Assembly: GCA_031412915.1 (NCBI GenBank)
Contig: JANODX010000134.1
Span: 5,111 to 69,110 of the forward strand
Length of the DNA stretch: 64,000 bases
Origin: JAGNNV01 sp031412915
GTDB lineage: Bacteria > Acidobacteriota > Vicinamibacteria > Fen-336 > JAGNNV01
Reading direction: 5' to 3'
In this document: positions 1 to 8,235 of the stretch, one piece after another
How positions within the stretch are numbered: position 1 is the first letter of the stretch
How the letters are laid out: the number at the start of each line of letters is the position of its first letter
Notes under the pieces: model-generated
Databases searched by the model: none
Told to the model about the DNA's origin: nothing
Seen by the model: the letters and a program-made list of their open reading frames with translations, nothing else
Made by a program: the position numbers and the translations under genes

Positions 1-1068
1 CCGAATTTTGAGGATCCGCTGACCCCGGACGAGCTTGCGGGACTTGCCTGCGAGCCTGACGTCGACTCGCGCCTCGTGATGGAGCGCGGGGGTCGGAAGC
101 CGTGGCAGGTGATCCGCGGGCCTCAGAACCCCAAGGTCCTGCGAAAACTCGGGCGTTCGCACTGGACGCTGCTCGTGGAGTCCCTGGACCGCCATTCCCG
201 GGAGGTCGCGACTCTGGCCTCGGCCTTCTCCTTCATTCCGAAGTGGCGGATGGACGATGTCATGGTAAGCCTCGCCCCGGTTCACGGAACGGTCGATGCC
301 CACGTCGACAGCTACGACGTTTTTCTCATCCAGGGTCAGGGTCGAAGACGATGGGAGGTCGATCGCCGTTCCACCGCTGATTACAGACCAGGCCTCGACC
401 TTCGCATCCTGAAACGATTCCGAGTCCAGGATTCCTGGGTGCTCGAACCCGGGGACATGCTCTACGTCCCTCCCGGCGTCGGGCATCGAGGCGTCACCGT
501 ACCCGGCAACGCGGAGGTCGCGCTTACCTACTCGGTTGGATTCCGCGCGCCCTCCCTCGCGGATCTCCTGTCGACTCTGCTGTCACGCGCGCTCGCGAGC
601 GAGACGCCGCGCCTCTTCGCGGATGCGGGAAGGAAGGCAAGCAGGGATCCCGGTGAACTCTCGGGCCAGGACCTCGCGAGTCTTCGGCGATTTCTCAGTT
701 CCGATCTCGAATCGTTCGACGCCGAGGCCTGGGCGTTGGCCATGGGCGAGGCCGTGACCTCCGGAGGAAGGGCGGTTGGCTCGGCGGCGAGGACGACGGG
801 ACGGTCCGTGGGCCGGAGGCTCGCGGGCGGCGCCACCGTGTCGGTGATCCCGGGCGCACGAATGGCCTGGACCGCCCTCATGCGAGGCCGGGCCGCGCTC
901 TTCGTCAACGGCGAGAGCCTCCTCCTCCCCCGTCCACAGGCTTTCGGCGCGGCCTTCCTTTGTGGGAACTCTTCCCGCTCCGCGGCGCGGCGGGTCGCCG
1001 CTCAGGAGCCCCTCGTGTCGCTGGCCGTCGATCTATTTCGGGAAGGCGTGATCGACTGGAGCGACTGA
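1..1068 (+). CDS. roxA: RoxA/YcfD-type ribosomal oxygenase (cupin/JmjC), 5'-truncated by window edge
   Basis: This is a 2-oxoglutarate/Fe(II) oxygenase of the YcfD/RoxA family, which hydroxylates an arginine of ribosomal protein L16. The reading frame is open from base 1, and the first residues (NFEDPLTPDELAGLA...DVDSRL) match the family's N-terminal part, so only roughly 30 residues are missing. The JmjC iron motif HVD lies at codons 101-103, followed by YDVFLIQGQGRRRW. The third iron ligand is His162 in PPGVGHRG. The C-terminal part carries the winged-helix-like region of the family. Its last 164 bases overlap the convergent rluA-like gene. The family call is strong; the target residue is inferred from E. 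coli. Confidence 0.9.
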   Translation, partial: PNFEDPLTPDELAGLACEPDVDSRLVMERGGRKPWQVIRGPQNPKVLRKLGRSHWTLLVESLDRHSREVATLASAFSFIPKWRMDDVMVSLAPVHGTVDAHVDSYDVFLIQGQGRRRWEVDRRSTADYRPGLDLRILKRFRVQDSWVLEPGDMLYVPPGVGHRGVTVPGNAEVALTYSVGFRAPSLADLLSTLLSRALASETPRLFADAGRKASRDPGELSGQDLASLRRFLSSDLESFDAEAWALAMGEAVTSGGRAVGSAARTTGRSVGRRLAGGATVSVIPGARMAWTALMRGRAALFVNGESLLLPRPQAFGAAFLCGNSSRSAARRVAAQEPLVSLAVDLFREGVIDWSD

Positions 1069-1939
1069 GCGGCGCTCGGACCCCAAACTCCTCGGGCCGC
1101 GGGCTCGAGACCACTAGGCGCCGGCCGGTAAGAGGATGCTCGAGTTCGATGCGCTCCGCGTGGAGCATCAGCCGGTCCGCGGGCGGACCGCCGTAGCGCC
1201 GGTCGCCGAGAATGGGAGCCCCGAGCGACGCCAGGTGAACCCGGATCTGGTGTTTGCGTCCGGTGACGGGCTTCGCTTCCACGAGCAGACAATCGGTTCG
1301 CCGCTCCAGAACGCGAACGCGCGTCTCGGCGGGGACTCCGCTGCGGTCGACGCGGACGGACCCATTCTCCGACACAAGGATGGGCGTGTCGATGGTGATC
1401 GCGGAGGGCCAGTCGATGGGCGGCCGGGCGACCAGAGCGACGTAGGTCTTGTCGACCTCCCTTCCCACGAAGCTCCGCGCCAACGATGCATTGGCTTCGG
1501 GCGCCTTCGCAAACAGTACGACGCCCGAAGTCCCCGCGTCGAGCCGATGATGCACGAACACCGGGCCTCCGGTGCGCCGCTCCACGAGGGCGGTCAGATT
1601 GGGCCGATCCGCATCCTTGTTCCCATGGGTCGGCAGGCCCACCGGTTTGTCGACCGCAATGATCGAATCATCCGTGTAAAGCACTCGAAGCGAGTGAGCG
1701 GCGGGGTCCGCTTCGGGCAACCAGGAGAAATGCCTGACGAACACAGAGGGGCCGCGCTTTGGCATCGTTCCGGGGTCACGCACGATCCGGCCGCCAACCG
1801 CGACGACTCCCCCGACGATGGCCTTGCGCACCAGGCTTCGCGGCACCGGCCGGCCCAGGGCCCGCGAAAGTTCGGTCGCGAGCCAGCGATCGAACGGAAC
1901 CATCGCGTCCTCCCGAACCACGATGGAAAGAGGTTTCAT
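905..1939 (-). CDS. RluA-family pseudouridine synthase
   Basis: This enzyme converts uridine to pseudouridine in rRNA or tRNA. An S4-like RNA-binding segment spans about residues 12-60. The catalytic motif HRLDAGTSG sits near residues 131-139, with Asp134 as the nucleophile, and KPVTGRKHQIRVHL follows. I chose the ATG at 1937-1939 because it overlaps the TGA of the upstream CDP-alcohol transferase (ATGA); longer versions of the frame add only low-complexity residues. The last about 60 residues form an Arg/Pro/Gly-rich basic tail that is antisense to roxA and looks like read-through beyond the ancestral end. Substrate class (RluA/C/D) cannot be decided here. Confidence 0.88.
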   Translation of the reverse strand: MKPLSIVVREDAMVPFDRWLATELSRALGRPVPRSLVRKAIVGGVVAVGGRIVRDPGTMPKRGPSVFVRHFSWLPEADPAAHSLRVLYTDDSIIAVDKPVGLPTHGNKDADRPNLTALVERRTGGPVFVHHRLDAGTSGVVLFAKAPEANASLARSFVGREVDKTYVALVARPPIDWPSAITIDTPILVSENGSVRVDRSGVPAETRVRVLERRTDCLLVEAKPVTGRKHQIRVHLASLGAPILGDRRYGGPPADRLMLHAERIELEHPLTGRRLVVSSPRPEEFGVRAPLSRSSRSRLPEIDRRPATRGAPERRPAAPRSGKSSHKGRPRRKPVDGGGGGSRR

Positions 1940-2700
1940 TCCACCGGTCGCGATGCCCGATCCCGTTCGCGCAGGCGCGTGCCGATCCAGAGAGTGCGGT
2001 GGAACGCCGTCGCGAACGTTCCGGCGGCGATGACCGCAAGGATCACCACGACCACCGAGCCCTGGGTCAGGCCGAAGGTGAGCGTGATCGGGCCGTCGAA
2101 GAAGACCGCGAACACCAGGAGGGCAATCCGCTCGGCTCTCTGCATCAGACCTTCCTTGCACAAGACGCCCTGCGACTCGCCGCGGGCCCGGGTGTAGCTC
2201 ACGAGCAGCGAACCCGTGATCGCTGCGGCCGCAAGGAGTGGCCCCCAGGCGCTGTCTCGGAGAAAGAAGACCAGGCCCAGGAAGGCGAACACCTCAACGA
2301 ACCGATCCAGGGTCGAGTCGATGAAGGCGCCGTAGGACGAGGCGATCTTCATCGACCGCGCCATGCGCCCATCCATCACGTCGCAGATGCCGCCGAGCAG
2401 GACCACGACTCCTCCCCATCCCAGGCGACCGAAGGCGAAGAGAGCTCCGGCCACGGCTCCGAGAAACAGACCCAGCCAGTTGAAGAAGTCGGGGGTGAGC
2501 CTTAGAGCCACGCTCGCGCGCTCGATCGGCCCGATGGCCCACATGAACCAATGCACGAGGAAGTTCCCCAGGCCCATCAGAAACTGGGTTCCCTTGGCGC
2601 TCGCATCCTTGTCCTGCCTTTGCCCGACCGCGGCATAGACGAACATCGATGCGATTGCGATGCAGAGGAGGGTGAGCGCGTTGCGAAGGGATGGATGCAT
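1936..2700 (-). CDS. CDP-alcohol phosphatidyltransferase
   Basis: This is an integral membrane enzyme that transfers the phosphatidyl group of CDP-diacylglycerol to an alcohol such as glycerol-3-phosphate, inositol phosphate or serine. The full family signature D-x2-DG-x2-AR-x8-G-x3-D-x3-D is present at Asp107, Asp110-Gly111, Ala114-Arg115, Gly124, Asp128 and Asp132. Several hydrophobic segments surround it. The ATG at 2698-2700 removes a non-conserved 58-residue extension. The gene follows a CDP-DAG synthase candidate by 19 bases and shares ATGA with the RluA gene downstream. The acceptor alcohol is unknown. Confidence 0.9.
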   Translation of the reverse strand: MHPSLRNALTLLCIAIASMFVYAAVGQRQDKDASAKGTQFLMGLGNFLVHWFMWAIGPIERASVALRLTPDFFNWLGLFLGAVAGALFAFGRLGWGGVVVLLGGICDVMDGRMARSMKIASSYGAFIDSTLDRFVEVFAFLGLVFFLRDSAWGPLLAAAAITGSLLVSYTRARGESQGVLCKEGLMQRAERIALLVFAVFFDGPITLTFGLTQGSVVVVILAVIAAGTFATAFHRTLWIGTRLRERDRASRPVE

Positions 2701-2719
2701 GAGGGATCTGCGGGAGAAG

Positions 2720-3676
2720 TTACACCGGTCGTCCCTTGCCGCGCTGCCGGGCGAGAAACTTGAAGATTTTGGGCCATAGCAGGAGTAGCGGAAACTGGCG
2801 CTCCAGCGGGGTGAGGACGATGGTTTCACCCGAATGGCGTTCCGCCTTCCGGATGATGTAGTCGAGCCACCCATCGAACGTCACGGCATGTTTCGGCCAC
2901 CTGGCCGTCGCTCGAACTCGCGACCATTCAAGGAACACCCGTCGCCTCAGGACCTCTCCGCGCGCGGGCGGTTTGCTCAGCGAGAACACCTCGCCCTCTC
3001 TTGCCCTCAGACGGCCGTCCGCGGCCAGAGCGCTCAGGACGCCCTCGAAGATCGGCACCAGCCGGGCCGCCTGGGCATCGTACAGGGCATCCGCGCGACC
3101 GGGGGTCTCGGGGCGGACTTCGAAGCCGAACGAAGTCCGGAACAGTTGCCGAACGTAGTCCGAAGGGCCGAATCGATCCGGCAGGTCCGGCGCCACCCAG
3201 TCGAGAGTGAGCCGTCGCGCGGAGGCGATCGCGTCCTCCACGCGCCGCAGGGATTCAGGGCTCCTGGCCCAGACGATATGGACGTCCTGAAACAGTCGTC
3301 CGGCAACGAACTGGTCCTTGCGCGCGGCGGAGGTGGCGCGTTGGAGCGCGGCCGTGGAAAGAACCGATGCCTTGACCAGCCCGGTCTGGTGAACCAGCCG
3401 AATCTGGGTCGGGGGCAGCAACCTGTCGAGAAGACCCAGGAGCACGGGACTCCGGTGAAGGAAGCCCGACTGGCTCAACGCCTCGTAGAAGCCCCCGGGC
3501 CGGTCGCACACGAGCATCAGGTCGTAGGCACTCGCGGAATTCGTAGCCACTCCCGAACTGCGCGACCCGAAGAAGATGACGGCATCGAGCGAGCCCGCGG
3601 CCCCCGCGGCAATGGCGTCCAGCAGATCGAGCCCCGGCCGATCCAGGACCAGTTCGGCGTGCTCGCGCGGGCTCAG
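2720..3676 (-). CDS. Tam41-type phosphatidate cytidylyltransferase (CDP-DAG synthase)
   Basis: It is predicted to make CDP-diacylglycerol from phosphatidic acid and CTP. It resembles mitochondrial Tam41/Mmp37 rather than the polytopic CdsA. Visible features, in order, are a nucleotidyltransferase motif (IFFGSRSSG, then SAYDLMLV), the Tam41-like block VKASVLSTAALQRA, and FVAGRLFQDVHIV (compare Tam41 YxAGRLxKPVxI). There is a late TSFGFEVRPE block. No canonical start includes the GS motif: the first GTG (3548-3550) lies after it. I therefore propose a CTG at 3674-3676, overlapping the TGA of the acyltransferase gene (CTGA). Genes on both sides supply and consume the expected substrate and product. 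The family assignment rests on motif memory, not alignment. Confidence 0.7.
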   Translation of the reverse strand: MSPREHAELVLDRPGLDLLDAIAAGAAGSLDAVIFFGSRSSGVATNSASAYDLMLVCDRPGGFYEALSQSGFLHRSPVLLGLLDRLLPPTQIRLVHQTGLVKASVLSTAALQRATSAARKDQFVAGRLFQDVHIVWARSPESLRRVEDAIASARRLTLDWVAPDLPDRFGPSDYVRQLFRTSFGFEVRPETPGRADALYDAQAARLVPIFEGVLSALAADGRLRAREGEVFSLSKPPARGEVLRRRVFLEWSRVRATARWPKHAVTFDGWLDYIIRKAERHSGETIVLTPLERQFPLLLLWPKIFKFLARQRGKGRPV

Positions 3677-4446
3677 TTCGCGGCCTCGGCTCGCATCTTC
3701 GCGAGCTCTCGAATCATGTTCTGCCGGCGCGCCTCGATGAAGGCCGGAAGCTCATCAGGGTTCTCCGGCGACATCGCCTTCTCAACCACCTTGAGACGAC
3801 CTCTCACCCGGCCCAGACCGAAGAACGTGTCCAGAACTTTTCTGAAGTGCCAGAAGCCGTCAGCCACGATGGTCCAGACGGGTATCTGGTGGCCCTGGAG
3901 CAGCGCGGTCATCCCCGCGGGTCGGAACGGCGCGATCTCACCATCCTTCGTCCGGTGCCCCTCGGGGAACAGCATGACCGCATGCCGCAGGTCCTGCTGC
4001 GCCGCTTGCTGAAGGGCAAGCACAGCTCCCGTGCGATCGCGCCTCGGATCAATGACGATGCAGTCCAGGTACTGAATGGCCGGCGAGACCGTAGGAATCC
4101 ATCGGGCGTAGCGGGCTCGGGCGGCGAACCTCGGCAGTCGCGGCTTCATGATGTGGATCAGGGGCGCCACTTCGAGCACCGACTGATGGTTCATGATGAC
4201 CACGCCTGGCTGGTTGCAGTCGATCTCTCCCTCGATCTGAAGAGTGGCGCCACCCAGCCGGAATAGCGACACCAGAGAGCGCGCGATTCCGCTGACCCAG
4301 CCGATGCCCAATGCCCGCCCCCGCTGAGGTTGGAGGAAGGTCCAGGGCATGACAATGAGGTACAACGAAAGCGGAGCGATGACCCCCAGCAGGGCCAGGC
4401 AGGCCAGAACCGCGGCCAGACTGCGAAGGGCGCGGAAGAAACCCAT
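3673..4446 (-). CDS. 1-acyl-sn-glycerol-3-phosphate acyltransferase (PlsC family)
   Basis: It is a membrane acyltransferase expected to acylate lysophosphatidic acid to phosphatidic acid. An N-terminal hydrophobic segment (about residues 10-38) precedes the motif I variant NHQSVLE, where the usual HX4D ends in Glu, and motif III FPEGHRTKDG. Length (257 residues) is typical. The ATG at 4444-4446 overlaps the upstream kinase TGA (TGATG); a GTG three bases earlier is possible. Its product would be the substrate of the CDP-DAG synthase candidate downstream. In a sphingolipid reading it could instead N- or O-acylate a long-chain base; nothing in the sequence decides this. Confidence 0.85.
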   Translation of the reverse strand: MGFFRALRSLAAVLACLALLGVIAPLSLYLIVMPWTFLQPQRGRALGIGWVSGIARSLVSLFRLGGATLQIEGEIDCNQPGVVIMNHQSVLEVAPLIHIMKPRLPRFAARARYARWIPTVSPAIQYLDCIVIDPRRDRTGAVLALQQAAQQDLRHAVMLFPEGHRTKDGEIAPFRPAGMTALLQGHQIPVWTIVADGFWHFRKVLDTFFGLGRVRGRLKVVEKAMSPENPDELPAFIEARRQNMIRELAKMRAEAAN

Positions 4447-5330
4447 CACGGAACCAGGACGCTCAGGGCGCGGGGAAGCGCCTCGATGGCAAGGGACTTA
4501 GTCTTTGCCTGACGCCACTCTCCATCCGTCTCGAACGAAGGGGGCGCGGAAAATTCGAACACGGCGCGTCGAGCGCGGGCGGTGCGGATGCCGGGAAGAT
4601 CGTTGTGACGGCCCTTCATCAGCGCACCCATCGCCTTGAGGCGGGCGAAGAAACCCAGGTCGCCAAACGTCACGATATCGACCTCGCCGTCATCGAGCGA
4701 AGCCTCGGGTGCGATCGCAAATCCCCCGCCGAACTTCTTGGCGTTCGCCACGATGACCATCATGTGGGTGCCCGAGGGGCCGGGACGATCATCGAGGACG
4801 CTCCTGAGGCCAAAGCCCGGATAGGCCTTCATCTCAAGAAGGGCGCAGTACAGATAGAGCAGTTCACCGCGAAGCCATTTGACCCGAAACGAGCGCTCGA
4901 GAACCGCGATATCGAACCCGAAACCGGCGATGTTCAGGAAGTGACGGTCTTCGACCTTGCCCACGTCGATATTGCGCGTCCTGCCCGCGGCGATGATGTC
5001 CGCGCACCGGCGCAGGTCATTCTGCGGGATGTCGAGGCTGCGCGCCAGATCGCAGCCGGTCCCGCCGGGAACGAGGCCAAGGGAGACGGGCTTGCCGGAT
5101 TCCATGATCGCGTGGCCGATGTTCGAGGTCGTTCCGTCGCCGCCCACCGCGACGATCCGATCGAAGCCGTCCCTGATCGCCGCCGCGGCGAGGCGTTCCT
5201 CGTCCCCCGCCTTCGTGGTGAGGCCGATCTCGGCGCCGTGAGCGCGGAAAACCTCGCGGATCCTGGGCTCGAGTCTTCCGCCGCGCCCTTTGCCCGAGTT
5301 CGGATTGAGAATGACGAAGGTTCGGGACAT
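4446..5330 (-). CDS. Diacylglycerol/sphingosine-type lipid kinase (DAGK_cat family)
   Basis: It phosphorylates a lipid alcohol with ATP. The N-terminal NPNSGKGRGG nucleotide loop (residues 9-18), the catalytic VGGDGT (about 62-67) and VPGGTGCDLARS (about 87-98) are all intact, and the C-terminal beta-sandwich is of normal size (294 residues in all). The family includes bacterial DgkB/YegS and eukaryotic sphingosine and ceramide kinases. Members cannot be separated by motif, so the substrate is open: diacylglycerol fits the downstream PlsC and CDP-DAG genes, a long-chain base fits the upstream alpha-oxoamine synthase. Start ATG 5328-5330, 57 bases after the preceding gene. Confidence 0.87.
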   Translation of the reverse strand: MSRTFVILNPNSGKGRGGRLEPRIREVFRAHGAEIGLTTKAGDEERLAAAAIRDGFDRIVAVGGDGTTSNIGHAIMESGKPVSLGLVPGGTGCDLARSLDIPQNDLRRCADIIAAGRTRNIDVGKVEDRHFLNIAGFGFDIAVLERSFRVKWLRGELLYLYCALLEMKAYPGFGLRSVLDDRPGPSGTHMMVIVANAKKFGGGFAIAPEASLDDGEVDIVTFGDLGFFARLKAMGALMKGRHNDLPGIRTARARRAVFEFSAPPSFETDGEWRQAKTKSLAIEALPRALSVLVP

Positions 5331-5387
5331 GGGGAGCTATACAGCCTATTCGATGTCCCGCGTCGCCGGGGGCCGATGGGAAAGGGG

Positions 5388-6056
5388 TTAGAGCGTCTTC
5401 AGCGGATCGAAGGTCTGGCGTCCGCTGCGCATCCACAACTCGCGGAAGGGCGCGGGGTAGACATCTTCGATGCTGAGCGCACGGTTGAACTCATGATCGT
5501 GGATGACGATCGAGCCCTTTTCGTCCTCATGCTCGCTCTGATCGCCTTCCATGACGATGTTCGCGAGGTACTTCCCGGAGTCGTCGCGCATGAAGGACTG
5601 ATACAGGTGATTCACCGACCCGAAGGAATGGGCAGTCACGGTCAGATCGGCAATCCCGGCGCCCCCCAAATCCTTGACCCGCGCCACCGTGACGCCCTTG
5701 GCTGTCCGATCGAAGTCCAGTTGGATGTCTTCCATGAAATGCGGCAGGTGCCACCGTTCGATGGCATGGTCCCGCGCCGCCTTCGTGGTGGTCGCCACAC
5801 GGTACGGATACATCGCCGATTTCGGCAGCCGTTCGCCCGGCTTGACGAGGGGAGATACGATGACCGCCATCACGACCTCCCCGTACTCCCCGACGGAACT
5901 CTCGTTGAAATCGAAAGCGGTCATCGCAAGAATGCTGGTGCCGTGGTGAACTTCAACCGGCTCCAGATGGTCGGGCAGGATTTCCCGTGCGTTTTCGGTG
6001 GGAAACTCGAAGAAGGCACTGATCGCATCCCGGTAGCCATAGACGGTTACTGGCAT
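5388..6056 (-). CDS. Acetoacetate decarboxylase-like protein
   Basis: The 222-residue protein has the overall pattern of the acetoacetate decarboxylase fold family, such as an N-terminal Y-Y-A-F-F-E-F-P segment, LPDHLEPVEVHHGTS and a VSPLVKPGER block. I do not see a clear catalytic Lys-Lys pair, so it may bind or act on a beta-keto lipid without decarboxylating it. Its start overlaps the end of the alpha-oxoamine synthase by 10 bases, so the two are almost certainly cotranslated. A role on the 3-keto product of that synthase is plausible but inferred. The family call is moderate. Confidence 0.6.
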   Translation of the reverse strand: MPVTVYGYRDAISAFFEFPTENAREILPDHLEPVEVHHGTSILAMTAFDFNESSVGEYGEVVMAVIVSPLVKPGERLPKSAMYPYRVATTTKAARDHAIERWHLPHFMEDIQLDFDRTAKGVTVARVKDLGGAGIADLTVTAHSFGSVNHLYQSFMRDDSGKYLANIVMEGDQSEHEDEKGSIVIHDHEFNRALSIEDVYPAPFRELWMRSGRQTFDPLKTL

Positions 6057-7318
6057 ACACCCTCTTCGCGCAGAACGGACGCGATCACTCGAACCGCGGT
6101 CTCAAGATCGGCCTCGGTGTGGCCCGCGGAAACAGAGATACGGAGCCGCGACTTGTGTTTCGGTACCGCCGGATACGTGACCGGCTGCAGGAACAAGCCG
6201 CGATCCTGAATCTTCTCGGCCACTGCGAAGACACGAGCGTCGTTGTTGACCATGACGGGCATGACCTGGGAATTCGACTTGCCGATGTCGACACCCTCTT
6301 CCGCGAAGCGCCGGCGCAGAAAGGCCACGTTCGACCACAACTTCTGCCGCAGCTCCGGCTCCTTCTGCACGATCTTGAGCCCGGCGAGCAGACCCGCGAC
6401 GAGCACGGGCGAGAGGTTGCACGAGAAGAAGCGCGAGCGGCCGAAGGCATTGATGTAGTCGATCAGTCGTCGACTGCCGGCCACGAAACCACCCTGTCCC
6501 CCGAGGCTCTTCGAGAATGTCCCAAGATGGAAGTCCACTTCATCGTCGAGGCCGAAGTGCTCGGCCACGCCCCGCCCGCTCTGACCGAAGAGGAACGTCG
6601 AATGGGCTTCGTCGATCAGGACGCGCGCGCCGTGGCGCTTCGCCACTTCGAAGAGCTCGGGAAGAGTGCAGATATCGCCGTCCATCGAATAGACGCCTTC
6701 GACGACGACCAGCTTCTTGCCCTTCGTCTTTCCCAACTTGCGTTCGAGATCCAGCGGATTGTTGTGGCGGAAGAAGATGGTGTTCGACTTGGCCAGGATG
6801 GCGCCGTCAACGACGGATGCGTGTGAGTACTGGTCGACGATGATCGAGTCTCCCGCGCGCATTAGACCGGAGATGAAGCCCACGTTGGCGCTGTACCCGG
6901 TCGGAAAGACAATGACCGCCTCCTTGCCCTTGAACCGCGCGAGCTCCGCGTTGAATTCCTCGTGAATGTCGAAAGTGCCGGAAAGGATGGGCGACCCGGA
7001 CGCGCCGAGCCCGTACTTCTCAACCGCCTTGATCGCGGCCTCCTTGACTTCCGGACGGTACGAAATTCCGAGATAGTTGTAGGACGCCATGTTGATCAGG
7101 TCGTGAACGCGACCGGTCTTGCGGTTGCGGACATGAACGCGGGTTTGGGGCGCCCCCTGAAGAGGTTCGGAATAGAGGTAGTAGCCGTTGGGCAGGGCCT
7201 CCCGATACCACTCGGAAAACGGCCCGACCAGATTCATCGGGTCGTCGCCCGCTCCGTAGTAGAAGTTCGAGTAGTCGTATTCCGCGAAGTTGGAGCCGGG
7301 TTTGGATTCTGGGGGCAT
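6047..7318 (-). CDS. PLP-dependent alpha-oxoamine synthase, serine palmitoyltransferase-like
   Basis: This fold-type I PLP enzyme condenses an amino acid with an acyl-CoA or acyl-ACP thioester. Visible family features include INMASYNYLGI (about 75-85), SHASVVDG, EGVYSMDGD, the PLP-contacting VLIDEAHS and the Schiff-base lysine in GTFSKSLGG. The C-terminal RLRISVSAGHT block is also typical. The roughly 65-residue N-terminal extension before the core recalls serine palmitoyltransferases more than BioF or Kbl. Neighbours (reductase upstream, lipid kinase and acyltransferase downstream) favour a lipid role. 2-amino-3-ketobutyrate ligase or BioF activity cannot be excluded. ATG 7316-7318 has GAGGA about nine bases upstream. 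Confidence 0.82.
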   Translation of the reverse strand: MPPESKPGSNFAEYDYSNFYYGAGDDPMNLVGPFSEWYREALPNGYYLYSEPLQGAPQTRVHVRNRKTGRVHDLINMASYNYLGISYRPEVKEAAIKAVEKYGLGASGSPILSGTFDIHEEFNAELARFKGKEAVIVFPTGYSANVGFISGLMRAGDSIIVDQYSHASVVDGAILAKSNTIFFRHNNPLDLERKLGKTKGKKLVVVEGVYSMDGDICTLPELFEVAKRHGARVLIDEAHSTFLFGQSGRGVAEHFGLDDEVDFHLGTFSKSLGGQGGFVAGSRRLIDYINAFGRSRFFSCNLSPVLVAGLLAGLKIVQKEPELRQKLWSNVAFLRRRFAEEGVDIGKSNSQVMPVMVNNDARVFAVAEKIQDRGLFLQPVTYPAVPKHKSRLRISVSAGHTEADLETAVRVIASVLREEGVCQ

Positions 7319-7419
7319 CGGGGGGGATCCTCGTCGAAGGAGATTCGTCTGTCCAACCCAATAATATCAGTACTGACGTTTGCGCCGACCCGCGGAGCCC
7401 TGGGAGGGCGACGCTTGGA

Positions 7420-8187
7420 TCAGCCAGGCTTGAGCAGGCTCGAGGCCACTCTTCTCGCCACGAACCTGGGGAGGAATCTTTGAGTGAAGAGGGCCGCGCG
7501 ATCGAGTCTCCCGGGAATGTGCAGCGTGGCCCTTCCCGCGAACGCCGCATCCAGTGAACTGCGGGCCACGTCCTCAGCGGTCGTTTTCGGAGTGCGATCG
7601 AAACGACTCCCCGTCGTCCCGGCCACCTCCTGGAACCCGGTGGGAACGTTGCCAGGACATAGAGCCTGAACGCGCACGCCTGTGCCCTCCAGTTCGTCCG
7701 CCAGTGCTTCCGTGAACGACAACAGCCCCGCCTTGGCGGCGGAGTAGACGTTCAGATAGGCAACGGGCTGGAAGGCGCCCATGGACACCACGTTGATGAG
7801 GATTCCTCTTCGAAGGGCCACCATGGAGTCGACGGCCGCGCGGCAAAGACGGATCGGCGCTTCCAGATTTACGCGAACCAGCTGCGTGATATTCGAATCG
7901 GGTTGATCTGCGAGAGGGCCGCGATGACCGAGCCCTGCGTTGTTGATCAGGAGCGAGATCCCCCCCGCGCGGAGGCGGGCCGCGACCGCGCTCACTCCCC
8001 GTTCGGTGCCCAGATCGGCGACGAGGACCTCCACCTGCGCAGGAACTAGTTCGGATCGAAGGGCGGTCAACCGATCGAGGCGCCGAGCCACCAGGACCAG
8101 CGAGAAGCCTCGTCGGGCCAGGTCACGGGCGAAGGCCTCTCCAATTCCGGACGACGCTCCGGTCACCATTGCCAGCTTGTCGGTCAT
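7420..8187 (-). CDS. Short-chain dehydrogenase/reductase
   Basis: This is a classical SDR of 255 residues. It has the TGASSGIG cofactor loop (9-16), NNAG (82-85) and catalytic Ser135, Tyr148 and Lys152 in YSAAK. Arg35-Arg36 after strand 2 suggests NADP(H). A basic C-terminal hydrophobic tail (about 225-255) could touch the membrane. It is the first gene of the minus-strand lipid run, 101 bases before the alpha-oxoamine synthase, so reduction of a 3-keto lipid (3-ketodihydrosphingosine reductase-like) is a reasonable hypothesis. SDR sequence alone does not give the substrate. The ATG at 8185-8187 was chosen because upstream residues are not SDR-like. Confidence 0.85.
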   Translation of the reverse strand: MTDKLAMVTGASSGIGEAFARDLARRGFSLVLVARRLDRLTALRSELVPAQVEVLVADLGTERGVSAVAARLRAGGISLLINNAGLGHRGPLADQPDSNITQLVRVNLEAPIRLCRAAVDSMVALRRGILINVVSMGAFQPVAYLNVYSAAKAGLLSFTEALADELEGTGVRVQALCPGNVPTGFQEVAGTTGSRFDRTPKTTAEDVARSSLDAAFAGRATLHIPGRLDRAALFTQRFLPRFVARRVASSLLKPG

Positions 8188-8235
8188 CGTAGGCGGTTCT
8201 TGACCCTCGGTCGGCATGGAGCATAACGTCGGACG

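Noticed and set aside
4605..6209. 534-codon plus-strand open frame
   Set aside because: It is antisense to the lipid kinase, decarboxylase-like and alpha-oxoamine synthase genes and encodes no recognisable motif; high-GC shadow frame.
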